From positions 1 through 64,000 of the forward strand of contig JAPJBO010001100.1 in NCBI GenBank assembly GCA_030068145.1: DNA of 64,000 nt. Direction: 5' to 3'. The DNA is from Diplonema papillatum (lineage: Eukaryota; Euglenozoa; Diplonemea; Diplonemida; Diplonemidae). Shown here one piece after another: positions 19,768-30,462 of the stretch. Every line of letters starts with the position of its first letter. Position 1 is the first letter of the stretch. The position numbers and the translations under genes are program-made. The notes below the pieces were generated by a model. That model did no database searches and was not told where the DNA came from. It saw nothing but the letters and a program-made list of their open reading frames with translations.

Positions 19768-20842
19768 AATTGGGCCCAAGCCCGTCCGACAGCGAGCTTC
19801 GGACCCCACCCAGGGCCGCATGAAGAGATCGGATTCGAACCGTTCAAAAACGCCCTCGGACCAAGTAACGTGACCCGGGGTTGGCCTCCAGATGGGTTCT
19901 TCCACTTTTGAATGGTCGCCAGGAGAATGACTGATGAAAGATAACTTCTGAAACTATGTCGGAACGACATTTCACCCTTTTCACTCCCCCCGCAGGTGCC
20001 GACGGCTTCCTTGTTGTGGAAGAACGACCACATTGAAGAGTTGAAAGCGAAGTTGCCGAGCGCCGGGGCGCACGATCTCCGGAAGCTGGCAACGGAGACG
20101 TTCGCGAAGGAGCCGGCCGAAGTGCAAGACGCGTACGTCGAGCGGCGGAACGCGGCCGCCGCGGAGAAGCGGGCCGAGGCGCTCCGCGCGCGGAAGGTGC
20201 GCAACCTGCCGCGCCCGGCGGTCGACGCCGTCGAGCGCCTGGCCGCCGACGTGCAGGAGCTAAGGCGGCAGCCGCGCCTGGCGCGAAAGCTGCACACCAG
20301 CAGCATCCGCCATCCAAAACCCCGCAAAAAGCTCACCCCCCGAAACTATGTCGGACATGTAAGAGAAAACTAATGAACCTATGTCGGACATGTGGTCGCA
20401 AAACTATATCACGGAAGACGAAAACCTTCGTCATCCAAATCTACGGCGACGTTCGCGAAGGAGCCGGCCGAAGTGCAAGACGCGTACGTCGAGCGGCGGA
20501 ACGCGGCCGCCGCGGAGAAGCGGGCCGAGGCGCTCCGCGCGCGGAAGGTGCGCAACCTGCCGCGCCCGGCGGTCGACGCCGTCGAGCGCCTGGCCGCCGA
20601 CGTGCAGGAGCTAAGGCGGCAGCCGCGCCTGGCGCGAAAGCTGCACACCAGCAGCATCCGCCATCCGCCCGCCGAAAACCCCGCAAAAAGCTCTCCCCCC
20701 CGAAACTATGTCGGACATGTAAGAGATAACTAATGAACCTATGTCGGACATGTGGTCCCAAAACTATATCACGTAAGACGAAAACCTTCGTCATCCGCGG
20801 AACAACATATCACCCTTTTCACTCTAACCCAACCCCCCGCAG
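19768..20842 (+). repeat. Two upstream copies of chromatin-gene exon 2 edge
   Basis: 19996-20318 copies the first 105 codons of the exon at 20843, including its acceptor (CCCCCCGCAG). It then continues into a different in-frame tail ending at 20373. 20445-20670 is a second copy lacking the acceptor and first 35 codons. Between them AACTATGTCGGACATGT repeats several times. The first copy could act as an alternative terminal exon; the second could not be entered by splicing as written. Confidence 0.75.
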
Positions 20843-21949
20843 GTGCCGACGGCTTCTTTGTTGTGGAAGGACGACCACATTGAAGAGTTGAAAGCGAAGT
20901 TGCCGAGCGCCGGGGCGCACGATCTCCGGAAGCTGGCGACGGAGACGTTCGCGAAGGAGCCGGCCGAAGTGCGAGACGCGTACGTCGAGCGGCGGAACGC
21001 GGCCGCCGCGGAGAAGCGGGCCGAGGCGCTCCGCGCGCGGAAGGTGCGCAACCTGCCGCGCCCGGCGGTCGACGCCGTCGAGCGCCTGGCCGCCGACGTG
21101 CAGGAGCTGATCCTGCCTTCGAAGGCGGCGGCGCCCGCCGGAAACCCCGCGGCCAACACGGCACCCCCGGACCTCATCCGGAGGCTCAACGAAGTGCTCA
21201 CCACCATCCACGCCGTCAAACTCCCGCCGCCGGCGCGTACCGACGGCAACGACGACAGCGATGACGAACACGACGAGCAACCCAGCCCTCTGATCCCCAT
21301 CCCGGATACCTGTACCCTCCAGGAGCTGAACACCACCGTGCAAGGGATCGCTGGCGCGGTCGTGAAGGGGCTATTCCGCGAGCCGCTGACGACGCAAGCG
21401 CGGCGGCAGGCGAAGGCGCAGGCCGCGAAGAAGAAGGAAGAGCTGCAGCGAGGGCTTATCGCGCTGCGCGGGGAGATCTTCAAGAAGTTCTACGCGAAGC
21501 CCGGGGAAGACGACGTGAAGATGGTAGAGGCGGCGGCCGCTCGCCTGCCGAAGGCCCACAAGGACAAGGTCATGGCAGCATTCGTCGACGGCGAGACCTG
21601 GGACGCGGTCCTCTACGAAATCCGCGACATCCTCGACGCCTGCGACGGCGAGCGCCCCCAGCGGCGCCGCCACCCGACAAAGGGCGCGTTCACGACGCTG
21701 ACCCTCGCGCTCCCGGCGCAGCCGGCGGGCAAGAAGAAAAAGCTCGCAGCCCCGGCGGCGTCGGCGGGGCCCCCCCTCGAGTCCGCGGCGTCCCTCCCGC
21801 CGCTGCCGCCGCCCACCCGGTTCGTGCTCAGGAAGCACACGCCGTTCGACCGGGCGCTCTTCGGCGACATGGTCTTCTGTTGGTACTTTCTGTACGTGTC
21901 CGCGCAGGTCGTCAAGTACGCCTCTCTTTCCAGTTTTTTTGTTGTGTAA
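20843..21949 (+). CDS. Chromatin protein exon 2 (TFIIS-N-like and novel C-terminal region)
   Basis: The exon opens after the acceptor CCCCCCGCAG and runs 368 codons to a stop at 21949. It has no ATG near its start, consistent with an internal or terminal exon. Residues 1-60 (LLWKDDHIEELKAKLPSAGA, HDLRKLATETFAKEP) complete the helical domain begun at the end of the exon at 17367. Then follow a charged linker, a basic helix (RRQAKAQAAKKKEELQRG), a conserved-looking block (EIFKKFYAKPGEDDVKMVEA, VMAAFVDGETWDAVLYEIRD) and an Ala/Pro-rich tail. I do not recognise the C-terminal block. The 5' edge is copied twice upstream and the 3' end twice downstream. The last residues after VVKY may be non-coding if a donor (CAA/GTACGC) is used. 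Confidence 0.6.
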   Translation: MPTASLLWKDDHIEELKAKLPSAGAHDLRKLATETFAKEPAEVRDAYVERRNAAAAEKRAEALRARKVRNLPRPAVDAVERLAADVQELILPSKAAAPAGNPAANTAPPDLIRRLNEVLTTIHAVKLPPPARTDGNDDSDDEHDEQPSPLIPIPDTCTLQELNTTVQGIAGAVVKGLFREPLTTQARRQAKAQAAKKKEELQRGLIALRGEIFKKFYAKPGEDDVKMVEAAAARLPKAHKDKVMAAFVDGETWDAVLYEIRDILDACDGERPQRRRHPTKGAFTTLTLALPAQPAGKKKKLAAPAASAGPPLESAASLPPLPPPTRFVLRKHTPFDRALFGDMVFCWYFLYVSAQVVKYASLSSFFVV

Positions 21950-23660
21950 TATGGTGCGATCCGGTGGCCTTACTTGGGTATGAGGGAAGTACTTGGGAAG
22001 TTCACAGGAAGTACTGAATGCAAAAAATCGCCAGAAAAAAAATCGCCTTTTACCCTATTCGGGGTGAACGTGGGGTGTACTTGAAAAGTACTTGGGGAGT
22101 TCTTAATACATTCGTGGGAAGTTAAGTTTTCTACTGTGGGTCACACTATATAAGAGCACCTGCTTTGAAATACTTGAGGAGACTGCCAGTTGCGAAATCT
22201 TGAAGAGAGACATCCCTCGACGCCTGCGAGCGCCTCCAGCGGCGCCGCCACCCGACAAAGGGCGCGTTCACGACGCTGACCCTCGCGCTCCCGGCGCAGC
22301 CGGCGGGCAAGAAGAAAAAGCTCGCAGCCCCGGCGGCGTCGGCGGGGCCCCCCCTCGAGTCCGCGGCGTCCCTCCCGCCGCTGCCGCCGCCCACCCGGTT
22401 CGTGCTCAGGAAGCACACGCCGTTCGACCGGGCGCTCTTCGGCGACATGGTCTTCTGTTGGTACTTTCTGTACGTGTCCGCGCAGGTCGTCAAGTACGCC
22501 TCTCTTTCCAGTTTTTTTGCGTAAGCGTTCAACACAAAAGAACCACTTTGTAGTTGTATTGTTTTTTGTATAAGCACCTGCTTTGTAGCAAATACTTGAG
22601 GAGGCTGCCAGTTGCAAAAGATCAAAGGAGGTAAATGTGCTGTAGCCCACACGAAACACAGGTAAATCTGGGTTTAGTGGCGGGCGTAAGCGTTCAACAA
22701 AAAAGACCCATTTTGTAGTTGTATTGTTTTCTCCCTCTAGCCTCCTTCGAAGTAAGCACAAGGCAGCCCCTCGAGTATTTCTCTCCCTCTAGCCTCCTTC
22801 GAAATGAGCACAAGGCAGTCCCTCGAGTATTTTTGTATACGCACCTGCTTTGTAGGAAATGCTTGAGGAGACTGCCAGTTGCGATCAGATCAAAGGAGGT
22901 AAATGTGCTGTAGCCCACACGAAACACAGGTAAATCTGGGTTTAGTGGCGGGCGTAAGCGTTCAACAAAAAAGACCCATTTTGTAGTTGTATTGTTTTCT
23001 CCCCCTCTAGCCTCCTTCGAAGTAGCCCCTCGAGTATTTCTCTCCCTCTAGCCTCCTTCGAAATGAGCACAAGGCAGTCCCTCGAGTATTTTTGTATACG
23101 CACCTGCTTTGAAGGAAATGCTTGAGGAGACTGCCAGTTGCGATCAGATCAAAGGAGGTAAATGTGCTGTAGCCCACACGAAACACAGGTAAATCTGGGT
23201 TTAGTGGCGGGCGTAAGCGTTCAACAAAAAAGACCCACTTTGTAGTTGTATTGTTTTCTCCCCATCTAGCCTCCTTCGAAATGAGCACAAGGCACTCCCT
23301 CGAGTATTTTTGTGTGATGTCGCGATCCGGTGGCCTTACTTGGGTGTATTAGGGAAGTACTTGGGAAGTTCACAGGAAGTACTAAATGCAAAAAATCGCC
23401 ATTTTACCCTATTCGGGGTGAACGTGGGGTGTACTTGAAAAGTACTCGGGAAGTTCTTAATACATTCATGGGTAAGTTAAGTTTTCTACTGTGGGTCACA
23501 CTATATAAGCACTGCTTGGAAATACTTGAGGAGACTGCCAGTTGCGAAATCTTGAAGAGAGACATCCTCGACGCCTGCGAGCGCCTCCAGCGGCGCTGCC
23601 ACCCGACAAAGGACGCTCGTTCACGACGCTGACCCTCTTGTTGTGTAATATGGTGCGATC
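21950..23660 (+). repeat. Cluster of exon-2 3' copies and tandem MITEs
   Basis: 22217-22520 repeats 21640-21934 of the chromatin gene, ending at the same TTTCCAGTTTTTTT boundary; 23572-23632 is a 60-base remnant of the same region. Each is preceded by a shared 200-base leader (21955-22215 and 23316-23570; partly 23650-23820) with GAAGTACTTGGGAAGTTCAC and CACTATATAAG. Three MITE copies (22567-22780, 22835-23039, 23094-23310) lie between, with extra solo right ends at 22781-22831 and 23041-23090. Confidence 0.75.
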
Positions 23661-25020
23661 CGGTGGCCTTACTTGGGTGTACAAGGGGTGTACCTGGGAA
23701 GTTCACGGGAAGTACTAAATGCAAAAAATTGTCAGAAATCGCCATTTTGCCCTATTTGGGGTGCACATAGGGTAGTTATGTTCTCGATTCTGTTTCTGTG
23801 GATCACACCATATGAGCACCTGCTTTGTGGGAAACCCTTGAGGTGGTTGCCAGAGGTATGTGCTGTAGCCCACACAAATCTGGGTTCCGTAGCGGGGCGT
23901 ATTCGTTCAACAAACACGGCGCAGCTGGGACAAGTGCTGAACCATATCACAAAGGGGTCGAATGAGTGCAACCGCCTGGAGCACGACACGGCACGAGCGA
24001 AGAGGTAGTCTCCTTCTAATGCAGGCCATCGCTACAGACATTCTGCATTCTAACCTCAACAACACTATAAAACCCCCGGATCTCTAAGTGAACTTGCGCT
24101 CTAACAACTATCACATGCTATCCCAGTCATAATAGCAGTCTCAGCAGGGGGGCGCACCGGCTCAACCAGTGCAGTGTGGAGCACATCTCCACTCCAAGCA
24201 CGTTGTTGCAACCCCCCTCCAGCCGCAACGGGCGTGCCCTTTAGAGAAGTCCGTCTCCTTCTATCCTCGTCCTCCCCTTCCTGCAAGCAATTCTCGCCAA
24301 CAACCACAGGGTAACACGGTTCCCGCTGCACCAATTCATAGAAGCGATAACAATGCCGAGGAGCAACATTCTGATCGAAGTATGCACAGCACCGCTTTCT
24401 TGTACCTTCCGAGCTTTTGACGCCGGGCGCCATCATTTCGTGACTGCCTACTTTTTGTGTTAACAATGCATGGTCGGTACTAAAGAAAAGCCCGCTAGTG
24501 CGGCGCAAACAAAAGAAAGCGCCATACTACTTTTTTTGAGCTCTAAAAGGAACAGGCACTGGAGAACGAGCCGATCTCCGCTTCGTGCCGGTCAAAATTG
24601 GATTTTTTCTTTGAACCAACCCTGAAGGCTGTGTGAAGTCCTCTAATCGACTTTTCGTGGTGCATCAACTCCCTCAGTGAAAGTGTGAGAGGCGAAACGT
24701 GTTCTCACAGAAAACAGAGGTAGCACTTGATTTCCGTGAGCGGTTGGTGAAACACGGAAGCAGGCCTCGAAACGCAGGTTTTTGCGCTTGTCGACAGTCT
24801 TATTTCTGGCATTTCCGTGCTTTCTCGCATAGGGCTTATCATGCCACGAGTGCAATGCGGATGACAAGAGCTCTCGAAACGCTTTGCGCTTGTCGACATC
24901 TAGCGTGTTTTGACGGACCAGTGTCTTCGAGTCTCCGGTAGACCATAGTGCGGAGACTTAATCATACAAGTTGCCTCTTCTGAAGCTGGGTGCCTGTGGA
25001 CGGGCCCCGCTTGCTGGGAA
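23661..25020 (+). other. Intergenic, no supported gene
   Basis: Contains a degenerate MITE (23815-23925). A short segment at 24018-24062 is the reverse complement of the 79-bp array unit at 39.3 kb. A stretch at 24160-24300 is related to 25340-25430. A candidate mini-exon ending GATCGAA/GTATGC near 24379 is too weak to call. Confidence 0.4.
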
Positions 25021-25165
25021 TCTCTGATTCGTAGGGAGAGAAAAGAACGAGTGTAAAGGAACGGAGGTAGCACACACTACCAATCCGACGGACCACCGCA
25101 AAATTCTTGCCTTTCCCTATCCCTCAAAACCAGCACCAATAACAACGACCCCCGATAATCACGGA
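25021..25165 (+). repeat. Repeat paired with 29500-29760 (empty site)
   Basis: About 140 bases (ACGGAGGTAGCAC, GACGGACCACCGCAAAA, GATAATCACGGAGG) recur at 29500-29760. The second copy contains an extra ~100-base hairpin between two CCGATAA motifs, so this copy is the unoccupied version. Confidence 0.75.
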
Positions 25166-25434
25166 GGAACTGTGGACGGCCTGTGGACGGGTCCGCTGGC
25201 TGGCTCGCTGATTTGGCTACTCGGTTGGCTGGCTCTGGCTATTACGCAACTAAAAAAGATGCGGCGAGAGGGGAGATACAAAGGCAAGCCTAGCATAGCG
25301 TGCCTGCGAAACTCAGTTAAACCCCTTGCTTCGTTCTTTGCCGCACATATCCATTCCAACCATGTTCTTGCAACTACCTTCCCCCGCCACGGCAACGACA
25401 CCGCCACCAACAACCACAGACGGTGTTCACGCAG

Positions 25435-25512
25435 TTGTTGTGTTTGATCGAAGAGGCGGAGAAAGCGGACGCGAAGATGTGGACGACCCACGTCCTTTCG
25501 GTGGTCGCCAAC
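25435..25512 (+). CDS. Candidate 26-codon internal exon
   Basis: Bounded by an acceptor TTCACGCAG and a donor AAC/GTATGC, the same splice signals used by the better supported introns here. The frame reads LLCLIEEAEKADAKMWTTHV then LSVVAN with no stops. No family recognised, and no partner exon was found in the correct phase with confidence. It could belong upstream of the WSD gene at 27504 or be decayed. The reverse strand is also open across this area. Confidence 0.25.
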
Positions 25513-26112
25513 GTATGCACTTCCATCTTTTTGCAGCCCTGCCCGCGCCGGAGGCCATTTGCGACTCCGCTCAACGGGAACCTGCTTGCCGTTGACATCG
25601 ACGATGATGTACTTCGGCGGAGGGACCATCACCAGCTGGCCCGGACGCGCGTTCTCGAACGCGGACGCCGCCCGCTGCTCCGCCGGGACACTCGTACGAC
25701 AGGGCCACCATGTGGCAGCGTGTCCCACCTCTCCAGCCGACGCTGCATCGAGTCCTGGTACTAGTACTGGGTCTGAACCAGACGCGGCACCTCGGCCTCT
25801 GCTACTGCTACGGGTGCCGACACAGCCCAACCCTCAACGACTTCCGCATCTCGCCGTGCCGCTCGCCGGGAAGCGAGAGAAACGAGGACTCCGATTCCGG
25901 ATCTGACTACGAACTTGCCACAAGCTACCAGCAGCAGTTGGGTTGCGCCGCGACGGAAGCGCGCCAAGAGTGAAAGGCAGGCAAAGTGCGGCACTCATCG
26001 GCATGCCGATGACTCCCCACTATCGCAACAATACTCCAATCTGTAGCTGCGTACGCAGGAGGTTAGAAGTGATCTACCGATACACCAGCAAAACGTGTCC
26101 CCTGTTGTTCCA
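25513..26112 (+). repeat. Degenerate coding-like repeat
   Basis: 25860-26040 matches 3845-4045, including CGGATCTGACTACGAACTTG and the GSDYEL-encoding tail, but with a frameshift. The preceding 300 bases have an open frame with one His/Cys cluster (RQGHHVAAC) that could be a decayed zinc knuckle. Probably a fragment of a mobile element ORF; both copies are broken. Confidence 0.4.
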
Positions 26113-26389
26113 GCAGATCCATTCCCAGCACAGGGGGGTCGGTCCTGCTTAAGCTTATGATAAGGTCCTCCCAACTCCCGCAATGGTTAGCACAAACTCA
26201 AGAGGTCTAGTCAACTGTTCCCTGCAGTATTTGGCGTACTTCCAAAAACCTTGGACATGGCCACCTGTTAGTCAACTATTCCCTGCAGTATTGGCGCACT
26301 TTCGAAACCCCCGGACCGATGCTCATAATGAAACTGTACGCCCAAAGAAACAGCCTGCACCCACATCGCCCTTCCTTGCTCTAAAAGAA
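26113..26389 (-). repeat. Dispersed repeat family D, inverted fragments
   Basis: Contains the reverse complement of the element at 32393-32582 and 47582-47745 (GACTAGACCTCTTGAG-type and GCCAATACTGCAGGGAATA-type motifs, the latter twice). No coding evidence. Confidence 0.5.
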
Positions 26390-27503
26390 CTCATTTGACA
26401 AAGGGTCATCAGGGACCCTAAAATACCGGAATCTCAAGTGATCTTTAGTTCGAAAAAATCAATCGCAGGAGGTCGGATACGACGAGAGTGAAGACGAAGA
26501 CGAAGATGAGGACGACGAGGAAGAAGAGAGCGGGAGCGACGAAGAAAGTGGCGACTCGAGCGAAGAGTCAAGCAGCGCGGAAGAGAGCGGCAGCGGTGAG
26601 GAAGGAGAAGAAAATGAAGAAAACGAAGAAGGCGAAGAAGAAGAAGAAGAAAGCACCCCACATCAACAACCCACACCCACGCAGCCCTCACTTGCTCTAA
26701 GAGAACCCATTCAACAAAGGTCACCCGGGGACCCTAAAATCCCGGTATCTCAAACGAACCTCAACTCTCATAAAAACAAAACGAATCGCAGGAGGTCGGA
26801 TACGACGAGAGTGAAGACGAAGACGACGAGAGCGAAGAAGACGAAGACGAAGATGAGAACGACGAGGAAGAAGAGAGCGGGAGCGACGAAGAAAGTGGCG
26901 ACTCGAGCGAAGAGTCAAGCAGCGCGGAAAGCAGCGACGAGAGCGGCAGCGGTGAGGAAGGAGAAGAAAATGAAGAAAACGAAGAAGGCGAAGAAGAAGA
27001 AGAAGAAAGCACCCCACATCAACAACCCACACCCACGCAGCCCTCACTTGCTCTAAGAGAACCCATTCAACAAAGGTCACCCGGGGACCCTAAAATCCCG
27101 GTATCTCAAACGAACCTCAACTCTCATAAAAACAAAACGAATCGCAGGAGGTCGGATACGACGAGAGTGAAGACGAAGACGACGAGAGCGAAGAAGACGA
27201 AGACGAAGATGAGAACGACGAGGAAGAAGAGAGCGGGAGCGACGAAGAAAGTGGCGACTCGAGCGAAGAGTCAAGCAGCGCGGAAAGCAGCGACGAGAGC
27301 GGCAGCGGTGAGGAAGGAGAAGAAAATGAAGAAAACGAAGAAGGCGAAGAAGAAGAAGAAGAAAGCACCCCACATCAACAACCCACACCCACGCAGCCCT
27401 CACTTGCTCTAAGAGAACCCATTCAACAAAGGTCACCCGGGGACCCTAAAATCCCGGTATCTCAAACGAACCTCAACTCTCATAAAAACAAAACGAATCG
27501 CAG
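26390..27503 (+). repeat. Tandem intron/exon-edge units (356 bp) before the WSD gene exon
   Basis: Four acceptor-bearing units: AATCGCAG ends at 26468, 26791, 27147 and 27503, with spacing 323, 356 and 356 bases (the first is missing 33 bases, 11 codons). Each unit holds intron sequence (CCCTAAAATCCCGGTATCTC), the acceptor, then the acidic start of the exon, then returns to intron at CACCCCACATCAACAACCC. Only the last continues into the full coding exon. In each of the three upstream units the acidic frame is open. Confidence 0.95.
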
Positions 27504-27752
27504 GAGGTCGGATACGACGAGAGTGAAGACGAAGACGACGAGAGCGAAGAAGACGAAGACGAAGATGAGGACGACGAGGAAGAAGAGAGCGGGAGCGACG
27601 AAGAAAGTGGCGACTCGAGCGAAGAGTCAAGCAGCGCGGAAAGCAGCGACGAGAGCGGCAGCGGCGAGGAATCCGAAGAAGGAAGCGCCGAGAGCGGCAG
27701 CGGCGAGGAAGGAGAAGAAAATGAAGAAAACGAAGAAGGCGAAGAAGACGAA

Positions 27753-27784
<32 letters not shown>

Positions 27785-28907
27785 AGAAAGCACCGAAGAC
27801 CGCCTGACCGCCCGCCAACGCGACCAGGCCGCCAAGCGCCGCGCCGCGGAAAAGGAGCGGGAGCGCGCCGAGAAGGAAGAGCGCAAGCTCGCCCGCAAGC
27901 GGCGGATCGAGTACAAATTGCGCACCGCGCGGCAGGCCGCCGAGAAGAAGGAACGCCAGCGGACGGAGAAGGAGCGCGCGCGGAAGGAGAAGGCGGACCT
28001 CCGGGCGGCGCGGCTGCGCGAAAAGAAAGAGCAGCGGGCCTTGAAGCAAAAAGCCCGCGAAGCTCGGGAGAACGATCCCGCCTACCTCGAAGAGCGGAAA
28101 CAGGCGCGGACGGACCGGGCGAAGAGGGAAGCAGCGAACCACGACCTGCTCACCGAAGCTCTCCGCCGCGCCGTCGAGCGGGGCCGCGAGATCGACTCGG
28201 ATTCGCTGTCCGACTGGCCGCTCGTGCTCCGGCTGCTGGTGCTCCGGGGGCTGATCAAAACGGCGGCGCGGGCGCCGCCGGTGGTCGCGCACCTGAAAAA
28301 GCTGGATGCCGAGCAGCAAAAGCTCCCGGCGCAGCTAAACGCGAAGACGAAGCTCCTCGTCTCGAAGCACGCGGCCAAGGTCGCGAAGCTGAAGAAAGCG
28401 AGCGCGGACATCACCGCAAAGCTCGCGACCGCGCAGGGCAAACTCGAAACGGACATCGCCGCCGCCCGGTTCGACGCGTGGCGCGAGGCGGCGCACAACT
28501 CCCCGCGGCTGTCCCCCCTCGGATCCGACAGGCACGGGAGGCTGTACTACATGTTCCCCACCGACAAGAAACTGTACGTCTTCACCCCGGAACCTCCGCT
28601 CATCACCCTCCGCGACACCTGCGACGTGACCATGACACGCGTCTCCGCAGAGCCCACTTTCTCCGGCTCAGTGGTCAAAACCGAACACACCGCCAACGAT
28701 GAAGACGAAGAAGAGGAGGAAGACGAAGAGGAGGAAGCCCCCGCCGCCGCCGCCGCCGCCGCCGCCGCGCCCGCTGAGCTGCCGACGAACTGGGCGGTGA
28801 TGAAGGGCTCGTGGGGGCACTACAGGCTCGAGAACATCATCCCGCTGCTTTCCAACTGCCGGCGCGAGTATGCGCTGATTCTTATCGACGCCGCCCTCCC
28901 TGCCTAA
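27504..28907 (+). CDS. Acidic coiled-coil WSD/WHIM-domain chromatin protein (C-terminal exon)
   Basis: The exon starts at the acceptor AATCGCAG and runs 467 codons to a stop at 28907; the first in-frame ATG is 28543. Residues 1-95 are almost pure Glu/Asp/Ser. Residues 96-200 are a Lys/Arg/Glu coiled coil (RQRDQAAKRRAAEKERERAE). Then come a WHIM-type helical region (DLLTEALRRAVERGREIDSD, PLVLRLLVLRGLIKTAA) and, near residues 332-355, SPLGSDRHGRLYYMFP, the pattern of the WSD motif of BAZ/Acf1 and ISWI partner proteins, which contact linker DNA in nucleosome-spacing remodelers. A second acidic run and poly-Ala follow. Upstream exons (a DDT domain would be expected) were not found. The family call rests on the WSD motif. 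Confidence 0.65.
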
Positions 28908-29053
28908 ACATTAAACCAAGATTTTCCTCCCGATGCTTCCGAGTGAAAGAGTGAAAGAGGACGTCCAGTTTCAGCTTTGTGTGAGTTTAGTCAAAGTAAC
29001 ATCAAGACAGCCTTACAAAGACCGGCCACAGCCAACGCCGCGTGGGTGCGGGC
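28908..29053 (+). repeat. Repeat paired with 29790-29890
   Basis: AACATCAAGACAGCC, CAAAGACCGGCCACAGCCAA and GTGCGGGCTT recur at 29790-29875. The pair defines the empty site for the TTAA element that follows. Confidence 0.6.
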
Positions 29054-29344
29054 TTCTGATATTAACCACATACGGACGAACGACGCATATATGCGTCGTT
29101 TAGTACAAGGTTATTCCTGTGAGCATGTACGAAGCCAAATACTCATCGAAAGTGGCCGTCGTTTGTCTTGTTGGAACGTTATGGCACAGGTCTTTCAAAT
29201 GCGACCTTCGTCGGGCAGAAATATGGGCCCCTCGGTTCCTATTTCTGACTCATCTCCCCCCCTCTGAGTATGACCTGAGGCTTACCCAAAAAGTCCCTTT
29301 TTCCCAAATTAACCCACCCCCCCCTCCGTCCGTATGTGGTTAAT
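29054..29344 (+). mobile_element. Short element with TTAA flanks and inverted ends
   Basis: TTAA then CCACATACGGACG at the left, and CGTCCGTATGTGG then TTAA at the right: about 13-base perfect inverted ends with TTAA on both sides. The paralogous sequence near 29880 lacks the insert. TTAA duplication is characteristic of piggyBac-type transposition. No transposase is encoded, so this would be a non-autonomous copy. Confidence 0.65.
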
Positions 29345-29499
29345 CATCATGTTTCAAACCCCCGATTGCGCGCAACCTGGAAACCCAGAGGGTGTTGGTG
29401 GTACAAAGGCCGCATCCATCCGGCAATCAGCTCGCATCGGGAAGGTGACACTACTCACCTGGACACGGTGTCCTGCTGCCCCTGAAAGAGCACGTACAG

Positions 29500-29760
29500 T
29501 AGTGTGTAGAGGAAAGAACGAGTGTGAAAGAACGGAGGTAGCACAAACTACCAGACCAACGGACCACCGCAAAAATGCTTGCCGTTCCTTATCCCTCGAA
29601 ACCAGCACCAAGAACAACGACCCTCCGATAAGGTATCCCACCCCAAACCAACATGTGCCCGTATATCCCTGACTGGTAAATATACGGGCACAAAATTTGT
29701 TGAGGTGGGATATAAGGGCATTGCACCCCCCCGATAATCACGGAGGTACTTACACCGAGC
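29500..29760 (+). repeat. Repeat with inserted hairpin element (29632-29735)
   Basis: Matches 25021-25165 except for an insert starting after CCTCCGATAA. The insert can fold: ATCCCACCCCAA pairs with TTGAGGTGGGAT and GTGCCCGTATAT pairs with ATATACGGGCAC. CCGATAA is present on both sides, consistent with a 7-base target duplication. Confidence 0.7.
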
Positions 29761-30017
29761 CAATTCACCCTTCGAGCCTTGTGGTTTCAGGTTAGGTGTG
29801 AGTTTGACCAGAGCAACATCAAGGCAGCCGCTACAAAGACCAGCCACAGTCAACGCCGCGTGAATGCGGGCTTTAGACATTTATGATCATGTTTCATACC
29901 GCGGTACCCGGAAGCCAGAGGGTGTCAGTGGTACGAATGTGCAGTTGCCCGCAACCCCACAGGTTTATCGCTGAGACTACCTCTAATTCTTTGAACGTTC
30001 CGCCTTCCTTGCTTTTA

Positions 30018-30236
30018 GTATAAGCACCTGCTTTGTAGGAAACACATGAGGAGGCTGCCAGCTGCAAAAAAGATCAAAGGAGGTAAATGTGCCGCAGCCC
30101 GCACGAAACACAGGTGAATCTGGGTTCAGTGGCGGGCGTATGCGTTCAACAAAAAGGGCCCACTTTGTAGTTGTAATTGTTTCTCCCCCCCTCTAGCCTC
30201 CTTCGAAGTAAGCACAAGGCAGCCCCTCGAGCATTT
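30018..30236 (+). mobile_element. MITE family M1 copy
   Basis: Full-length copy with left end GTATAAGCACCTGCTTTGTA, inner GGAGGTAAATGTG and right part CCCCCTCTAGCCTCCTTCGA, ending CTCGAGCATTTC. See the copy at 55165 for the structural description. Confidence 0.8.
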
Positions 30237-30320
30237 CTCGATTCCTCGCGCTCAGGTGACACCACTGACCTACACTTTAGCCAAACTCTGACGTTCTTCA
30301 CCTTTTTTCCACCTACGCAG

Positions 30321-30403
30321 GCGAGAAGTCAAGGCGGCGCTGGAGACAACGAAGGAGATGCTCGCTTATCAAGCGGATAATGTGTTCTCGCGTCGTTACC
30401 AAG
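30321..30403 (+). CDS. Candidate 83-nt exon
   Basis: Acceptor CCACCTACGCAG and donor AAG/GTATGC. The open frame, one base into the exon, reads REVKAALETTKEMLAYQADN then VFSRRYQ. It leaves one base (phase 1), which is completed by the two-base start of the candidate exon at 32783. Residue composition is protein-like. No family recognised. It may be the penultimate part of a gene ending at 34435 whose upstream exons I could not identify. Confidence 0.35.
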
Positions 30404-30462
30404 GTATGCCAGGCCCACCTCTCTTTCCGTCTTCTGCTACGATTCTAGTATTTTGAGTACCA

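Noticed and set aside
22144..22154. TATA-box-like CACTATATAAG
   Set aside because: It lies inside a repeated leader next to exon copies and MITE ends, with no gene start downstream, so a promoter role is not supported.
22141..22761. Minus-strand frames in the MITE cluster
   Set aside because: They translate MITE sequence (recurring FRVGYSTFTSF) and the complement of an exon copy; the same peptide recurs at every M1 copy.
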